A program made the translations under genes and the position numbers. 38,575 nt of DNA. Source: Candidatus Phytoplasma fabacearum (lineage in GTDB: Bacteria > Bacillota_I > Bacilli_A > Acholeplasmatales > Acholeplasmataceae). The notes below the pieces were generated by a model. It saw only the letters and a list, made by a program, of their open reading frames with translations. It was not told the DNA's origin and did no database searches. Where the stretch lies: the NCBI RefSeq assembly GCF_030586805.1, contig NZ_JAOSIM010000002.1, positions 1-38,575 on the forward strand, written 5' to 3'. Of this stretch, positions 15,924 through 24,784 are shown in pieces (positions within the stretch are counted from its first letter, which is position 1; every line of letters begins with the position of its first letter).

Positions 15924-15952
15924 CTTACAATAGGAAAGGTTAATATAAGGGG

Positions 15953-16267
15953 ATGAAAAAAAATTCAGAAATTTTTCAAATTTGTTTAAAAACTTATGAT
16001 TTTAAAATGTTAGAATCAACTATTAAAAAAATTATTGATAGTATTATTGCCACTGGAGCCGAAATTAGAGGACCTATACCATTACCTACTCGTAAAGAAA
16101 TCTTTACCGTTTTGCGTTCTACTTTTGTTAATAAAGATAGTCGAGAGCAATTTGGCCGTTTCACACATAAACGTTTAATTCAAATTATTAACCCTAATGC
16201 TGAAACTATCGATGCATTAACGCGTATTGATGTTCCTAAATCAGTTGATATTAGTATTAAACAATAA
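15953..16267 (+). CDS. rpsJ: 30S ribosomal protein S10 (NusE)
   Basis: S10 is part of the 30S head and doubles as NusE in transcription antitermination. The 104-residue protein keeps [12 protein letters not shown], the [15 protein letters not shown] loop and [25 protein letters not shown]. The ATG is preceded by GGAAAGG about 14 nt upstream, with a closer GGGG too near to act. It opens the S10 cluster, and rplC follows after 102 nt. Confidence 0.97.
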   Translation: MKKNSEIFQICLKTYDFKMLESTIKKIIDSIIATGAEIRGPIPLPTRKEIFTVLRSTFVNKDSREQFGRFTHKRLIQIINPNAETIDALTRIDVPKSVDISIKQ

Positions 16268-16369
16268 AATATAATATTATATATACCATAAAATGAATTT
16301 TAATTTTTTCATATATTTAGTTAATATTTTTAGATTTTATTATTATTTTAAAAGGAGATATTATTTAAA

Positions 16370-17035
16370 ATGTCTAAAGGAATTTTAGGACGAAAAATAG
16401 GTATGACTCAATTCTTTGATCATGATCAAGGTTTAGTAGTTCCTGTTACTATTGTGCATGTTGCTGATAATGTTATTTTACAACAAAAAAAAATAGACAC
16501 AGATGGTTATCAAGCGACACAATTAGCTTTTGAAACTAAAAAAGAAAAAAATACGACAAAACCACTTCAAGGCCATTTCAGTAAATATAATTCTTCCCCT
16601 AAATTTTTTGTTCGTGAAATTTCTTTTAATAATAATAGTTCAAATGAATTGTCTGAATTACAACCAGGACAAATTTTGGATATCCATATTTTTAATTCTG
16701 GAGATTTTGTAGACGTAACAGGAATTAGCAAAGGTAAGGGTTTTTCTGGAGTCATTAAAAAATATAATCAAACTATTGGTCCAAAAAGTCATGGTTCACG
16801 ATTTCATCGAAGACCAGGTTCTAATGGCCCTATTAAAGGTAATCAAAAAGGAAAGCATTTGCCTGGTCAAATGGGTTTTCATAAAGTGACTATGCAGAAT
16901 TTAAAAATTATATCAGTAATATCAGATAAAGATGTTATTTTAATTAAAGGCAGCATTCCTGGACCTAACAAAGGTTTTGTGATGATTAAATCAGCTGTTA
17001 AACAAACTAATAAAGAGGCTATATCTCATGCTTAA
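16370..17035 (+). CDS. rplC: 50S ribosomal protein L3
   Basis: L3 is one of the early assembly proteins and reaches the peptidyl-transferase centre through its central extension. The 221-residue product begins KGILGRKIGMTQFF and has the GTSKGKGF-like segment (here GISKGKGFSGVIKKYN) and GSRFHRRPGSNGP extension. AAAAGGAG, a near-perfect anti-Shine-Dalgarno complement, lies about 12 nt before the ATG. Its last 8 nt overlap rplD. Length is normal. Confidence 0.97.
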   Translation: MSKGILGRKIGMTQFFDHDQGLVVPVTIVHVADNVILQQKKIDTDGYQATQLAFETKKEKNTTKPLQGHFSKYNSSPKFFVREISFNNNSSNELSELQPGQILDIHIFNSGDFVDVTGISKGKGFSGVIKKYNQTIGPKSHGSRFHRRPGSNGPIKGNQKGKHLPGQMGFHKVTMQNLKIISVISDKDVILIKGSIPGPNKGFVMIKSAVKQTNKEAISHA

Positions 17036-17663
17036 GTGTAAGGTAATTAACATACATGGTCAACCATGTGATGAAATAATTTTATCAAATAAAATTTTTG
17101 GAGTTAAATTGCATCAACAAGTAATTTATGATGTTATTAATCAACAAAGAGCTGCTAAAAGACTTGGCAATCATAAAACTAAAAATCGTTCCGAAGTTTC
17201 AGGAGGAGGCCGTAAACCTTGGGCTCAAAAAGGAACTGGTAGGTCTCGCCAAGGAACTATTCGTTCTCCTATTTGGAGAGGCGGAGGTCATACTTTTGCT
17301 TTACAAAAAAGAGATTATCATTTTAAAATTAATTATAAAGTGCGCAAATTAGCTTTTCATGCAGCTTTATCTTGGCATTTGAAAAATAATACTTTAATGA
17401 TTTTAGATTTTTTAGATTTGCAAACTTCTAAAACTAAAGAATTTACTAAATTATTAACTGAATTAAAGATTAATCTTAAATATAAAATTTTAATCGTAGT
17501 TCCGGAATTGACTGATTCTTTAATCAAATCCACTAATAACTTATCTCAAGTAATGTTAGAAAGTGTTACTCATTTTAGTGTTTACCAAATTTTTCAAGCA
17601 AAATACTTAATTATTACTCGTCAAGCAATTAATTATTTGGAAGGAACAATCGTTAATGAATAA
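17028..17663 (+). CDS. rplD: 50S ribosomal protein L4
   Basis: L4 binds 23S rRNA and lines the exit tunnel. In some bacteria it also represses its own S10 operon through the leader RNA. The 211-residue protein keeps the GGGRKPWAQKGTGRSRQGTIRSP tunnel loop, split here only by normal substitutions, and the C-terminal VYQIFQAKYLIITRQAINYLE segment. AAAGAGG lies upstream inside rplC, and both gene ends overlap their neighbours by 8 nt, indicating translational coupling. Confidence 0.97.
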   Translation: MLKCKVINIHGQPCDEIILSNKIFGVKLHQQVIYDVINQQRAAKRLGNHKTKNRSEVSGGGRKPWAQKGTGRSRQGTIRSPIWRGGGHTFALQKRDYHFKINYKVRKLAFHAALSWHLKNNTLMILDFLDLQTSKTKEFTKLLTELKINLKYKILIVVPELTDSLIKSTNNLSQVMLESVTHFSVYQIFQAKYLIITRQAINYLEGTIVNE

Positions 17664-17949
17664 ATATTATAAGTATATTAAAGATCCTATCATTACCGAA
17701 GCAACTAATAAACAGATGGAATTATATAATAAATATTTTTTTAAGGTTGACAAAAATATTAATAAAATAGAAATTCGAAAGGCTATAGAATATATTTTTA
17801 AAGTTAATGTTATGTCTGTTAATATTATTAATGTTTTACCAAAGTTTAAAAGGAAAGGTAAATATTCAGGTTACACTTCAGCTTATAAAAAAGCTATTGT
17901 AAAAGTTGTTCCAGGACAAAGAATTAGCGATTTCAATGAAATTAAATGA
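17656..17949 (+). CDS. rplW: 50S ribosomal protein L23
   Basis: L23 sits at the tunnel exit and is the docking site for SRP and trigger factor. The 97-residue protein keeps IKDPIITEATNKQ at the start, the NKIEIRKAIEYIFKVNVMSVNIIN core and the KRKGKYSGYTSAYKKAIVKV loop. AAGGAA lies upstream inside rplD. A 93-nt gap follows before rplB, with no clear structure apart from AT-rich sequence. Confidence 0.97.
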   Translation: MNKYYKYIKDPIITEATNKQMELYNKYFFKVDKNINKIEIRKAIEYIFKVNVMSVNIINVLPKFKRKGKYSGYTSAYKKAIVKVVPGQRISDFNEIK

Positions 17950-18042
17950 TTATAATTAGGTTTATATTTTGGTTTAAAATTTTGTAACTTACAAAATTTT
18001 TTTTAAAGTGTATTAAATAAATTAAAGGAAAAAAGGTTAATT

Positions 18043-18873
18043 ATGTCTATCAAAAAATACAAACCTACCTCTAATGGCCATAGAAATATGCAATTGCAAA
18101 GTTTTTCCGAACTTACTACTTCTAAACCAGAAAAAAAATTATTATTTTTTAAAAACAATACAGGAGGTCGTAATAATCGAGGTGTTATTACTGTTAGAGG
18201 CCACGGAGGAGGAGCTAAGCAAAAAATTCGTCTTATCGATTTTAAGCGTGATAAAGATGGTATTTTAGGTAAAGTTGCTACTATCGAATATGATCCTAAA
18301 AGAAATGCCTATATTTCTTTGATTCATTATCAAGATGGCGAAAAAAGATATATTTTATCTTTAAAAGGATTAACTGTTGGTAGTTATGTTTCATCAGGTT
18401 TAGGTTCAGATATTAAGGTAGGAAATGTGTTACCTTTAAAAAATCTTCCTATTGGTTCCGTTATAAGCAATATTGAATTAAAACCTGGTAAGGGCGGTCA
18501 ATTGGCTCGTGGTGCTGGCGCTTATGCTACTATTGTATCTCGCGAAGATAAATATGTTGTTTTAAATTTACCTTCTGGAGAAATTCGTAAAGTTTTATCA
18601 ACTTGTAGAGCTACTATAGGTGCTATAGGTAATGATACTTATAAATTAATTAGAAATGGTAAAGCAGGTAGATCTCGTTATTTAAATAAAAGACCTAAAG
18701 TAAGAGGTACTGCTATGAACCCTAATGATCACGCTCATGGTGGCGGAGAAGGTCGCAGTCCTATCGGTTATGTTTCTTCTAGAAGTTATACTGGTAAACC
18801 CGATCGCGGTATTAAAACACGTAAAAAAAATAAAAAATCTACAAGTTTAATCTTAAAACGTCGTAAAAAATAA
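18043..18873 (+). CDS. rplB: 50S ribosomal protein L2
   Basis: L2 is needed for subunit joining and peptidyl-transferase activity. The 276-residue protein is full length: [17 protein letters not shown] at the start, [20 protein letters not shown], and the C-terminal [19 protein letters not shown] loop with the conserved catalytic-site His. AAAAGG lies 6 nt before the ATG. rpsS follows after 19 nt. Confidence 0.98.
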   Translation: MSIKKYKPTSNGHRNMQLQSFSELTTSKPEKKLLFFKNNTGGRNNRGVITVRGHGGGAKQKIRLIDFKRDKDGILGKVATIEYDPKRNAYISLIHYQDGEKRYILSLKGLTVGSYVSSGLGSDIKVGNVLPLKNLPIGSVISNIELKPGKGGQLARGAGAYATIVSREDKYVVLNLPSGEIRKVLSTCRATIGAIGNDTYKLIRNGKAGRSRYLNKRPKVRGTAMNPNDHAHGGGEGRSPIGYVSSRSYTGKPDRGIKTRKKNKKSTSLILKRRKK

Positions 18874-18892
18874 GGAGTAGAATAAGTAAATC

Positions 18893-19174
18893 ATGAGTCG
18901 TTCTATTAAAAAAGGTTTTTTCGCTGATCATAATTTATTATCTAAAGTGATGAAACAAGAAAAACAAAAAATTAAAAAAACTATAAAAACTTATTCTCGT
19001 GATACTAGTATAATACCTGAATTTGTTGGCTATAAGATTGCTGTTCATAATGGCAAAGATTTTACAGATTTATTTATTACTGAAGATATGGTAGGTTATA
19101 AATTGGGTTCTTTTGCTTTTACTCGCAAATATGTAGTTCATGCCAAAAAAGATAAAAGTTCACAAAAAAAATAA
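18893..19174 (+). CDS. rpsS: 30S ribosomal protein S19
   Basis: S19 lies in the 30S head near the A site and contacts S13. The 93-residue protein has the typical MSRSIKKGFFADHNLL start, TYSRDTSIIPEFVGYKIAVHNGK and the GSFAFTRK C-terminal block. AAGGAG is 15 nt upstream, a wide but recurrent spacing in this window. It sits between rplB and rplV in canonical order. Confidence 0.98.
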   Translation: MSRSIKKGFFADHNLLSKVMKQEKQKIKKTIKTYSRDTSIIPEFVGYKIAVHNGKDFTDLFITEDMVGYKLGSFAFTRKYVVHAKKDKSSQKK

Positions 19175-19203
19175 AATTCTAGGGAAGCGAGAAAATTTAT
19201 AAA

Positions 19204-19590
19204 ATGTTTAATAATGATGTAAAAGCTATCGCTAAACGAGTACCGATAGCACCTAGAAAAATACGTTTAGTTATTGATTTAATTCGTTATAAAAATATTG
19301 AAGAAGCTCAAGCTATTTTGGAATTTACCAATAAAGCTGCTTCTGTAGTAGTTTTAAAATTATTAAAAAGCGCTGTCGCTAATGCTGTTAATAATTTTAA
19401 TTTTGATATTAATAGTTTATATGTTAAGAAAATTTTTGTTAATCAAGGTGTTAGAATGAAACGCTTATTACCTAGAGCTAAAGGTAGAAGCAATCAAATT
19501 CAAAAAAACACTAGTCATATTACTATTTTGGTTGCTTCGCAAAAAATAGAACTAGAAAGAAAGGTGGAATCTAATGGGTCAAAAGAGTAG
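19204..19590 (+). CDS. rplV: 50S ribosomal protein L22
   Basis: L22 has a long beta-hairpin lining the exit tunnel. The 128-residue product includes [23 protein letters not shown] and the hairpin [30 protein letters not shown]. The C-terminus extends about a dozen residues past the usual core. It overlaps rpsC by 17 nt, and this rplV-rpsC pair is commonly used as a phytoplasma typing marker. Confidence 0.98.
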   Translation: MFNNDVKAIAKRVPIAPRKIRLVIDLIRYKNIEEAQAILEFTNKAASVVVLKLLKSAVANAVNNFNFDINSLYVKKIFVNQGVRMKRLLPRAKGRSNQIQKNTSHITILVASQKIELERKVESNGSKE

Positions 19591-20290
19591 TCCTATTGCT
19601 TTAAGATTATCATTGTTACGTAATTGGGCATCTAACTGGTACACAGAAGATAAAAAAGTCCCTTCATTAATTCATGAAGATTATAATCTTAGAAAATTTA
19701 TTAATGATTATTATCCTTTGGGAACTATTGCTCGTGTGGAAATTCAACGTTTAAAAAAAGATAATAAGGAAAATATTGACATTTTTTTGTATACTCCAAA
19801 AATAGGAGTTGTGATAGGTTCTGATAATAAAGAGAAAAATAAATTAGTTCAAGAGATATATAAATTAATTAAAAAAGATATTAATATTCATGTGATTGAA
19901 GTTAAAAATCCTGATAAAGTAGCTTCTTTAATAGCTCAAAATATAGCTTCACAATTGCAACAAAGGGCTTTTTTTAGAGCTGTGAAAAAGATGTATATAC
20001 AAAAAGCTTTAAAAGCGGGAGTTAAGGGTATTAAAATCAGTCTCAAAGGCCGTTTGAGTGGTGCTGAAATCGCTAGAACAGAAACCACTATTAAAGGGAT
20101 TTTACCTTTAGGAACTTTTCGTTCTAAAATTGATTATGCATATGTTGCTGCTAAAACTATTCATGGAGTTTTAGGTGTTAAAGTTTGGATTTGTGATGGC
20201 AATTATACTTCTAAAGATGATCGAGAAATTTTTCGAAAAATATCTCACGACAATATATCTAATTCAAAGGCAGATAATCAATTAAAATAA
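19574..20290 (+). CDS. rpsC: 30S ribosomal protein S3
   Basis: S3 forms part of the mRNA entry channel and the ribosomal helicase. The 238-residue protein has [18 protein letters not shown] at the start, the KH domain with the GVVIGSDN loop, and the [20 protein letters not shown]-terminal domain motif. AAAGGTGG lies upstream inside rplV. An 81-nt AT-rich gap follows before rplP, longer than usual in this cluster. Confidence 0.98.
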   Translation: MGQKSSPIALRLSLLRNWASNWYTEDKKVPSLIHEDYNLRKFINDYYPLGTIARVEIQRLKKDNKENIDIFLYTPKIGVVIGSDNKEKNKLVQEIYKLIKKDINIHVIEVKNPDKVASLIAQNIASQLQQRAFFRAVKKMYIQKALKAGVKGIKISLKGRLSGAEIARTETTIKGILPLGTFRSKIDYAYVAAKTIHGVLGVKVWICDGNYTSKDDREIFRKISHDNISNSKADNQLK

Positions 20291-20371
20291 ATAATTTTTT
20301 TAAAATTATTTCAAAATATAATTAATAATAAGGTATTTATAAATCATTTCAAATAAAAGAGGTATTTTTTT

Positions 20372-20785
20372 ATGTTAATGCCAAAAAAAACTAAATATCG
20401 TCGTTTACATCGTTTAAGTTACGAAGGAAAAGCTAAAGGTCAAACTAGAATTTTAAATGGTAATTATGGTTTAGTAGCTCAACAAGGTCATTGGATTAGT
20501 AATCGACAAATTGAAGCTGCTCGTATAGCTATGACTCGTCATTTAAAACGAGAAGGTAAAGTATTTATTAATATTTTTCCTAATTTACCGATTACTGAAA
20601 AAAAATTAGTTAGAATGGGTTCTGGGAAAGGTAATGTAGTTAATTGGGTAGCCGTGGTTAAACGTGGTACTGTGATGTTTGAAGTTCGTGATTTAAATAA
20701 TATAGAAAAATTTGAAAAAGAAGCTTTAAGATTGGCTTCACATAAATTACCTATTAAAACTAAAATTGTCGCTAAAGGAAAATGA
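20372..20785 (+). CDS. rplP: 50S ribosomal protein L16
   Basis: L16 organises the A-site side of the large subunit. The 137-residue protein starts [14 protein letters not shown] as in other Firmicutes and keeps the [27 protein letters not shown] segment and [27 protein letters not shown] is about 10 nt upstream. The stop is TGA, two nt before the rpmC start chosen here. Confidence 0.98.
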   Translation: MLMPKKTKYRRLHRLSYEGKAKGQTRILNGNYGLVAQQGHWISNRQIEAARIAMTRHLKREGKVFINIFPNLPITEKKLVRMGSGKGNVVNWVAVVKRGTVMFEVRDLNNIEKFEKEALRLASHKLPIKTKIVAKGK

Positions 20786-20787
20786 AT

Positions 20788-20976
20788 ATGAAAATTAATG
20801 AAATTCGTAAAATGGGAATGGATGAGATTTTTAAAAAACTCGAATATTTTCAGAAAGAATATTTTGAAAAACATTTTCAATCAGCATTATCCAAATTAAA
20901 AGATACTTCAGTAATCCGTAAAATTCGCAAAAACATCGCTCGTTTAAAAACTGTTATTCGAGAACAAAAAAAATAA
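20788..20976 (+). CDS. rpmC: 50S ribosomal protein L29
   Basis: L29 is a small helical-hairpin protein near the exit tunnel. The 63-residue product reads MKINEIRKMGMDEIFKKLEY, matching the family start, and ends with the usual SVIRKIRKNIARLKTVI helix. ATG 20788 is preferred over ATG 20782 because AAAGGA lies 7-8 nt before it, whereas the earlier ATG overlaps the rplP stop and is only about 2 nt from that site. It is followed by an unusual 550-nt gap instead of rpsQ. Confidence 0.93.
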   Translation: MKINEIRKMGMDEIFKKLEYFQKEYFEKHFQSALSKLKDTSVIRKIRKNIARLKTVIREQKK

Positions 20977-21225
20977 ATAATTTTTATCCTTTAAATTAAG
21001 ATATAATTAAATTTATTTATTGTAATAATAAATTTTTCATCTTTGCTAATCGGAATTTTAATTTTATTATATTAAAAAATATTTATAATAATTATTAATT
21101 AAATTATTATGATTTAAAATATACAATTTCATTCATAAAAACAATTTAATAATAAATCATTAAATATTAATTAAATTTTTGTGATATTTTGAATGAAAAT
21201 ATAAAAAAGACACAATAACATGATA

Positions 21226-21249
21226 AAATAAATCAGTAATGATTTATTT
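21226..21249 (+). terminator. Perfect 10-bp hairpin with GTAA loop in the rpmC-rpsQ gap
   Basis: The arms 21226-21235 and 21240-21249 are exact inverted repeats with a GNRA-type GTAA loop. The 3' arm is itself T-rich, but no long U-tract follows, so it may be a terminator or an RNA-stabilising or regulatory hairpin. Confidence 0.35.
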
Positions 21250-21389
21250 CAAATAAAAATGGATTAAAAAAATATATGGAGTTCAGAATACTATAAATTT
21301 TATAATTATTTAGTTTTTTTATAGGTTTAATAATTAAATAAAAAAAATATTTCTATATTTTCTATAAATTTATTTTCGATAAATAATAT

Positions 21390-21419
21390 TATTTATTAAA
21401 TTTTTATTTATTAAATTTT
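21390..21419. repeat. Tandem duplication of a 15-nt unit
   Basis: TATTTATTAAATTTT occurs twice head to tail. Such a short AT-rich duplication is consistent with replication slippage in non-coding DNA and gives no clear function. Confidence 0.6.
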
Positions 21420-21526
21420 TAATATTAATGGATTTTCATATTTATTTTGCAAAAATTTTCTAGTAATTTATTGACCAATCAATTTTAATAAATTTTTTAA
21501 TAATAAAAAGGAGGATCAAATAATAA

Positions 21527-21793
21527 ATGCGTAATGTTAGAAAAAAACTTTCAGGAACAGTTGTTTCTGATAAAATGTCTAAAACTATAACTGTAGCTGT
21601 TAAATATGACAAACAGGATTCATTATATAACAAAAGTTTTAAAAAAATTAGTAAATTTTATGCTCATGATCCTAACGAAGATGCTAGAATAGGTGATATG
21701 GTTTTCATTGAAGAAACTCGTCCTTTATCTAAATTAAAAAGGTTTCGTTTAGTAAAAATTTTACGTTCTGTTAAAAAGGTGTCTGATTTATGA
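21527..21793 (+). CDS. rpsQ: 30S ribosomal protein S17
   Basis: S17 is an early 16S rRNA binder with an OB fold. The 88-residue protein has [57 protein letters not shown], all typical. A perfect AAGGAGG lies about 11 nt before the ATG. It overlaps rplN by 4 nt (ATGA). It starts the second half of the cluster after the 550-nt gap. Confidence 0.98.
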   Translation: MRNVRKKLSGTVVSDKMSKTITVAVKYDKQDSLYNKSFKKISKFYAHDPNEDARIGDMVFIEETRPLSKLKRFRLVKILRSVKKVSDL

Positions 21794-22170
21794 TTCAAGT
21801 TAATACACGTTTAAAAGTGGCAGATAACAGTGGAGCTAAAGAAGTTTTGGTGATTGGTATTCCAGGGGATACCGGTAAACGTTATGCTTATATTGGCGAT
21901 TTAGTTACAGTTTCTGTTAAAAAAACTACTACTACTAGTTTAATTAAAAAAGGTAGTATTTCTAAAGCTCTTATTTTAAGAACTAAACACGGTTTTAAAA
22001 GCAAAAATGGCAGTTATATTAAATTTGATGATAATGCAGTTGTTATGGTTAAAGACGATATGACTCCAAGAGGAACTAGAATTTTCGGACCTGCTATTAG
22101 AAATTATAATTTTCAAAAAAATAATTTTTCTAAATTTATATCTTTAGCAGAAGAAGTTTTGGTGGTATGA
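21790..22170 (+). CDS. rplN: 50S ribosomal protein L14
   Basis: L14 lies at the subunit interface. The 126-residue protein starts [19 protein letters not shown] as in nearly all bacteria and ends with FISLAEEVL. Its start overlaps the rpsQ stop in an ATGA junction, so translation is likely coupled. It is about 4 residues longer than the most common form because of a Phe/Lys-rich insertion near residue 110. Confidence 0.98.
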   Translation: MIQVNTRLKVADNSGAKEVLVIGIPGDTGKRYAYIGDLVTVSVKKTTTTSLIKKGSISKALILRTKHGFKSKNGSYIKFDDNAVVMVKDDMTPRGTRIFGPAIRNYNFQKNNFSKFISLAEEVLVV

Positions 22171-22184
22171 GGTTATTATAAATT

Positions 22185-22532
22185 ATGCGTATAAAAAAAG
22201 GTGATACAGTAGCTATTATTGCTGGAAAAGATCGTTATATTGTAGATCCTACTAGCCAAAAAAAAGTATTTCGTACAGGAAAAGTGATAAAAGTTTTTTT
22301 TAAAGAGCAAAAGGTTTTAGTGGAAGGTGTAAATATTGCTATTAAGCACAAAACTTCTGCCAATGATAATGATCAAAAAGGTCAAATAATTAAAGAAGAA
22401 ATGCCTATTCACGTTTCAAATGTTGCTTTGATCGATCCGGATTTAAAAATTCCTACTCGTGTAGGATTTCGTATTGATTCAGATAAAAAAATTCGTTATT
22501 CTAAAAAAACAGGTTTAGCAATTATTAATTAA
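22185..22532 (+). CDS. rplX: 50S ribosomal protein L24
   Basis: L24 initiates large-subunit assembly near the tunnel exit. The 115-residue product has the KOW motif at the start (IKKGDTVAIIAGKDR) and GKVIKVFFKEQKVLVEGVNIAIKHK, plus the PIHVSNVALIDPD segment. A 14-nt gap separates it from rplN. It has a small insertion after the KOW motif compared with the usual 100-105 residue form. Confidence 0.97.
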   Translation: MRIKKGDTVAIIAGKDRYIVDPTSQKKVFRTGKVIKVFFKEQKVLVEGVNIAIKHKTSANDNDQKGQIIKEEMPIHVSNVALIDPDLKIPTRVGFRIDSDKKIRYSKKTGLAIIN

Positions 22533-22551
22533 ATAAAAAAGGTTAAATAAT

Positions 22552-23103
22552 ATGGAAATCAATGAAAATAATAATTATACAAAAAATGATACTTTTTTAG
22601 CTTTAAAAGAAATTTTTAATGTTAATTCTATTATGCAAGTTCCTAAAATAGAAAAAATTGTTATTAATGTGGGCCTTGGAAAATCTGCTTCAGATACTAA
22701 ATTTTTAGATGATTGTCGTCAACAATTAGCTTTAATTAGTGGTCAAATTCCTATTAATACTGAAGCTAAAAAATCTATTTCTAATTTTAAATTACGAACT
22801 AAAGAAATAATTGGTTTAAAAGTAACTTTGCGAGGCCATAGAAAAGAGTTTTTTTTAAATAAATTGATTCATATTGTTTTAACTAGGATTAAAGATTTTT
22901 CAGGACTTTCTCTAAAATCTTTCGATGGCAAAGGTAATTATAATTTAGGCATTAAAGAACAAATTATTTTTCCGGAAATTAGTTTGGATCAAGTAAAAAG
23001 AAATTTTGGTATGGATATTTCTATAGTTACTACAGCTTCCAATGATCAACAAGCTAAAAAATTATTAGATTTTTATGGAATGCCTTTTAAAAGGACAAAA
23101 TAA
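22552..23103 (+). CDS. rplE: 50S ribosomal protein L5
   Basis: L5 binds 5S rRNA and forms part of the central protuberance. The 183-residue protein contains VPKIEKIVINVGLGKS, GLKVTLRG, the DFSGLSLKSFDGKGNYNLGIKEQIIFPEI motif (with normal substitutions) and the C-terminal GMPF. AAAAGG lies 8 nt before the ATG. Order rplX-rplE-rpsN is canonical. Confidence 0.98.
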   Translation: MEINENNNYTKNDTFLALKEIFNVNSIMQVPKIEKIVINVGLGKSASDTKFLDDCRQQLALISGQIPINTEAKKSISNFKLRTKEIIGLKVTLRGHRKEFFLNKLIHIVLTRIKDFSGLSLKSFDGKGNYNLGIKEQIIFPEISLDQVKRNFGMDISIVTTASNDQQAKKLLDFYGMPFKRTK

Positions 23104-23122
23104 AAATAGGAGTGCAATATAA

Positions 23123-23392
23123 ATGGCTAAGAAATCAAAAATTATTAAAAATTTAAAACAAAAAGAAATATTTTTAAAATATTTTAATATAAGAACAGAA
23201 TTGAAACACAAAAAAGATTATCAAAGTTTAGCGAAATTGCCTGTTAATTCTTCTATTGTGCGTTGCAAAAATATAGATAAGATTGATGGTAGATCTAGGG
23301 GTTATATGCGAAAATTTGGTTTATCTCGTATTAATTTTCGTTTATTAGCCAATAAAGGTGAAATCCCTGGCATTATAAAAATTAGTTGGTAA
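23123..23392 (+). CDS. rpsN: 30S ribosomal protein S14, zinc-independent long form
   Basis: S14 completes the 30S head. The 89-residue form has only one Cys and so lacks the CxxC...CxxC zinc ribbon of the short form, while retaining [29 protein letters not shown]. In many low-GC Gram-positives the spc-cluster copy is the 61-residue zinc form, so this long form at the same locus is notable but not rare. AGGAG is about 10 nt upstream of the ATG. Confidence 0.96.
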   Translation: MAKKSKIIKNLKQKEIFLKYFNIRTELKHKKDYQSLAKLPVNSSIVRCKNIDKIDGRSRGYMRKFGLSRINFRLLANKGEIPGIIKISW

Positions 23393-23423
23393 ATATTATA
23401 AAAGGAAGTATAAGTATAAATTT

Positions 23424-23804
23424 ATGGTAATGACGGATACTATTGCTGATTTATTAACAAGAATGAGAAATGCTAATGCGATGAAATATGATGAAGTTTG
23501 CGTACCTTGTTCGAATTTAAAAATCAGAATATTAGAAGTACTTAAAAAAGAAGGATTTATTACAAATTTTAACATAGATAAAAAACTTAATAAGATCTTT
23601 ATTTATCTAAAATATAATAAAGAAACTAAAGAAAGTGTAATTAAAGGATTAAAAAGAGTTTCTAAGTATGTTTCGGTCCAAAATATTCCTAAAGTAAGAA
23701 ATGGTTTTGGAATAGCTTTAATTTCTACTTCTCAAGGTATTTTAACAGATTATGAAGCTTCATCTTTAAATGTCGGAGGACATGTATTAGCTTATATTTG
23801 GTAG
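23424..23804 (+). CDS. rpsH: 30S ribosomal protein S8
   Basis: S8 binds the central domain of 16S rRNA and in some bacteria represses the spc operon. The 126-residue product starts MVMTDTIADLLTRMRNAN, the standard Firmicutes beginning, which supports ATG 23424 over ATG 23430. The C-terminus keeps GFGIALISTSQGILTDYEA and the final VLAYIW. AAAGGAAG is 15 nt upstream, again a wide spacing. Confidence 0.98.
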   Translation: MVMTDTIADLLTRMRNANAMKYDEVCVPCSNLKIRILEVLKKEGFITNFNIDKKLNKIFIYLKYNKETKESVIKGLKRVSKYVSVQNIPKVRNGFGIALISTSQGILTDYEASSLNVGGHVLAYIW

Positions 23805-23828
23805 TAATTTAAATGAAGGAGAATATTT

Positions 23829-24374
23829 ATGTCACGGGTAGGAAGGAAAATTATTTCGATTCCAGAAGGCGTGTTTGTAGAAATTAAGCCAGATAATCAA
23901 GTTTTAGTTTCATCTTCGCAAGGCCAATTAGAACTTAAATTTAATTCTTGTTTAAGTATCATTAAAAAAGATAATATTATTACTATTACAAGACCTAATA
24001 ATAATAATTTTATTAAAAAAATTCACGGTACTACTAGAGCTTTATTGAATAATATGGTTCAAGGAGTTAAAAATTTTTTTTCTAAAGAACTTAAAATTAC
24101 AGGTTTAGGTTATTCATGTATAGTAGAAGGCAATAAATTAGTTTTTAAATTAGGTTATTCTCATGATGTTATTGTTGATATTTTACCTAATTTAATAGTG
24201 CAAGTTAATAAACAAAATAATTTAATAATTATTAAAGGTATTGATAAACAATTAGTAGGTGAATTTGCTGCAAAAATAATATCTCTTGCGAAGCCAGAGC
24301 CTTATAAAGGAACAGGAATATATTATGTTGGTGGTTATATCCATCGTAAAGCTGGCAAAAGTGCTAAAAAATAA
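23829..24374 (+). CDS. rplF: 50S ribosomal protein L6
   Basis: L6 lies near the factor-binding site. The 181-residue protein starts MSRVGRKIISIPEGV and ends with the family's EPYKGTGIYYVGGYIHRKAGKSAKK block (with usual variation). GGAG lies about 8 nt upstream of the ATG. It follows rpsH by 24 nt in canonical order. Confidence 0.98.
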   Translation: MSRVGRKIISIPEGVFVEIKPDNQVLVSSSQGQLELKFNSCLSIIKKDNIITITRPNNNNFIKKIHGTTRALLNNMVQGVKNFFSKELKITGLGYSCIVEGNKLVFKLGYSHDVIVDILPNLIVQVNKQNNLIIIKGIDKQLVGEFAAKIISLAKPEPYKGTGIYYVGGYIHRKAGKSAKK

Positions 24375-24394
24375 AAAAGGAATTTATTCGGTTT

Positions 24395-24748
24395 ATGATT
24401 AAAAAAGAATCTTCTCAACTTTTAAGACGAAAACGTCATTTACGTTTAAGAAAAAAAATTGTAGGTAGTTCACAAAAACCCCGTTTAAATGTTTCTTATT
24501 CTAATAGATATTTTTATGTCCAAATTATTGATGATCATTTAGGTATTACTTTATGTAGCGTTCATAGCAAACAGATCAACTATGATATTATTAATACTAA
24601 AGTAGCTTCGGAAATTGGCAAAATAATTGCTCAAAAAGCTTTGGCAAAAGGTATTAAAAATGTTGTTTTTGATCGGGGTGGATATCTTTATCATGGTCGT
24701 ATTAAAGTTTTAGCTGATTCTGCTCGCGCAGAAGGTTTAAATTTTTAA
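24395..24748 (+). CDS. rplR: 50S ribosomal protein L18
   Basis: L18 binds 5S rRNA with L5. The 117-residue product has [21 protein letters not shown]-like [19 protein letters not shown], and the C-terminal [23 protein letters not shown]-type block, so it is complete. An AAAAGGAA lies about 12 nt upstream. rpsE follows. Confidence 0.98.
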   Translation: [117 protein letters not shown]

Positions 24749-24784
24749 TAATATGTTCGGTTATTTAAAAAAATGGAGACATTT

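Larger units (their letters stand above)
15634..15952 (+). promoter_or_regulatory. 319-nt S10-operon upstream region (promoter and structured leader)
   Basis: No ORF is present. The region contains an extended -10 promoter element (15716-15724), a perfect 16-bp stem-loop with U-rich tail (15746-15800), and an 8-bp hairpin (15905-15923) just before a GGAAAGG ribosome-binding site. It precedes the whole ribosomal protein cluster, so it is the obvious place for control of that cluster. Confidence 0.55.
20977..21526. other. 550-nt non-coding gap inside the ribosomal cluster, between rpmC and rpsQ
   Basis: No ORF or RNA gene is visible. Elements seen are a TATAAT hexamer just after rpmC (21002-21007), a perfect 10-bp hairpin (21226-21249), an 8-bp inverted repeat TTTCATTC/GAATGAAA about 55 nt apart near 21130-21200, a two-copy 15-nt tandem repeat (21390-21419), and TTGACC (21471-21476) without a good -10. 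The perfect AAGGAGG before rpsQ marks a fresh translational start. The gap may hold a terminator and a second promoter. Confidence 0.6.

Noticed and set aside
16530-17352. Plus-strand alternative-frame ORFs within rplC, rplD, rpmA and rplB
   Set aside because: They overlap well-conserved ribosomal proteins in another frame and have compositions expected of out-of-frame AT-rich DNA.
21471-21526. TTGACC at 21471 as the rpsQ promoter
   Set aside because: No acceptable -10 lies 16-18 nt downstream, and a start there would fall on the ribosome-binding site.
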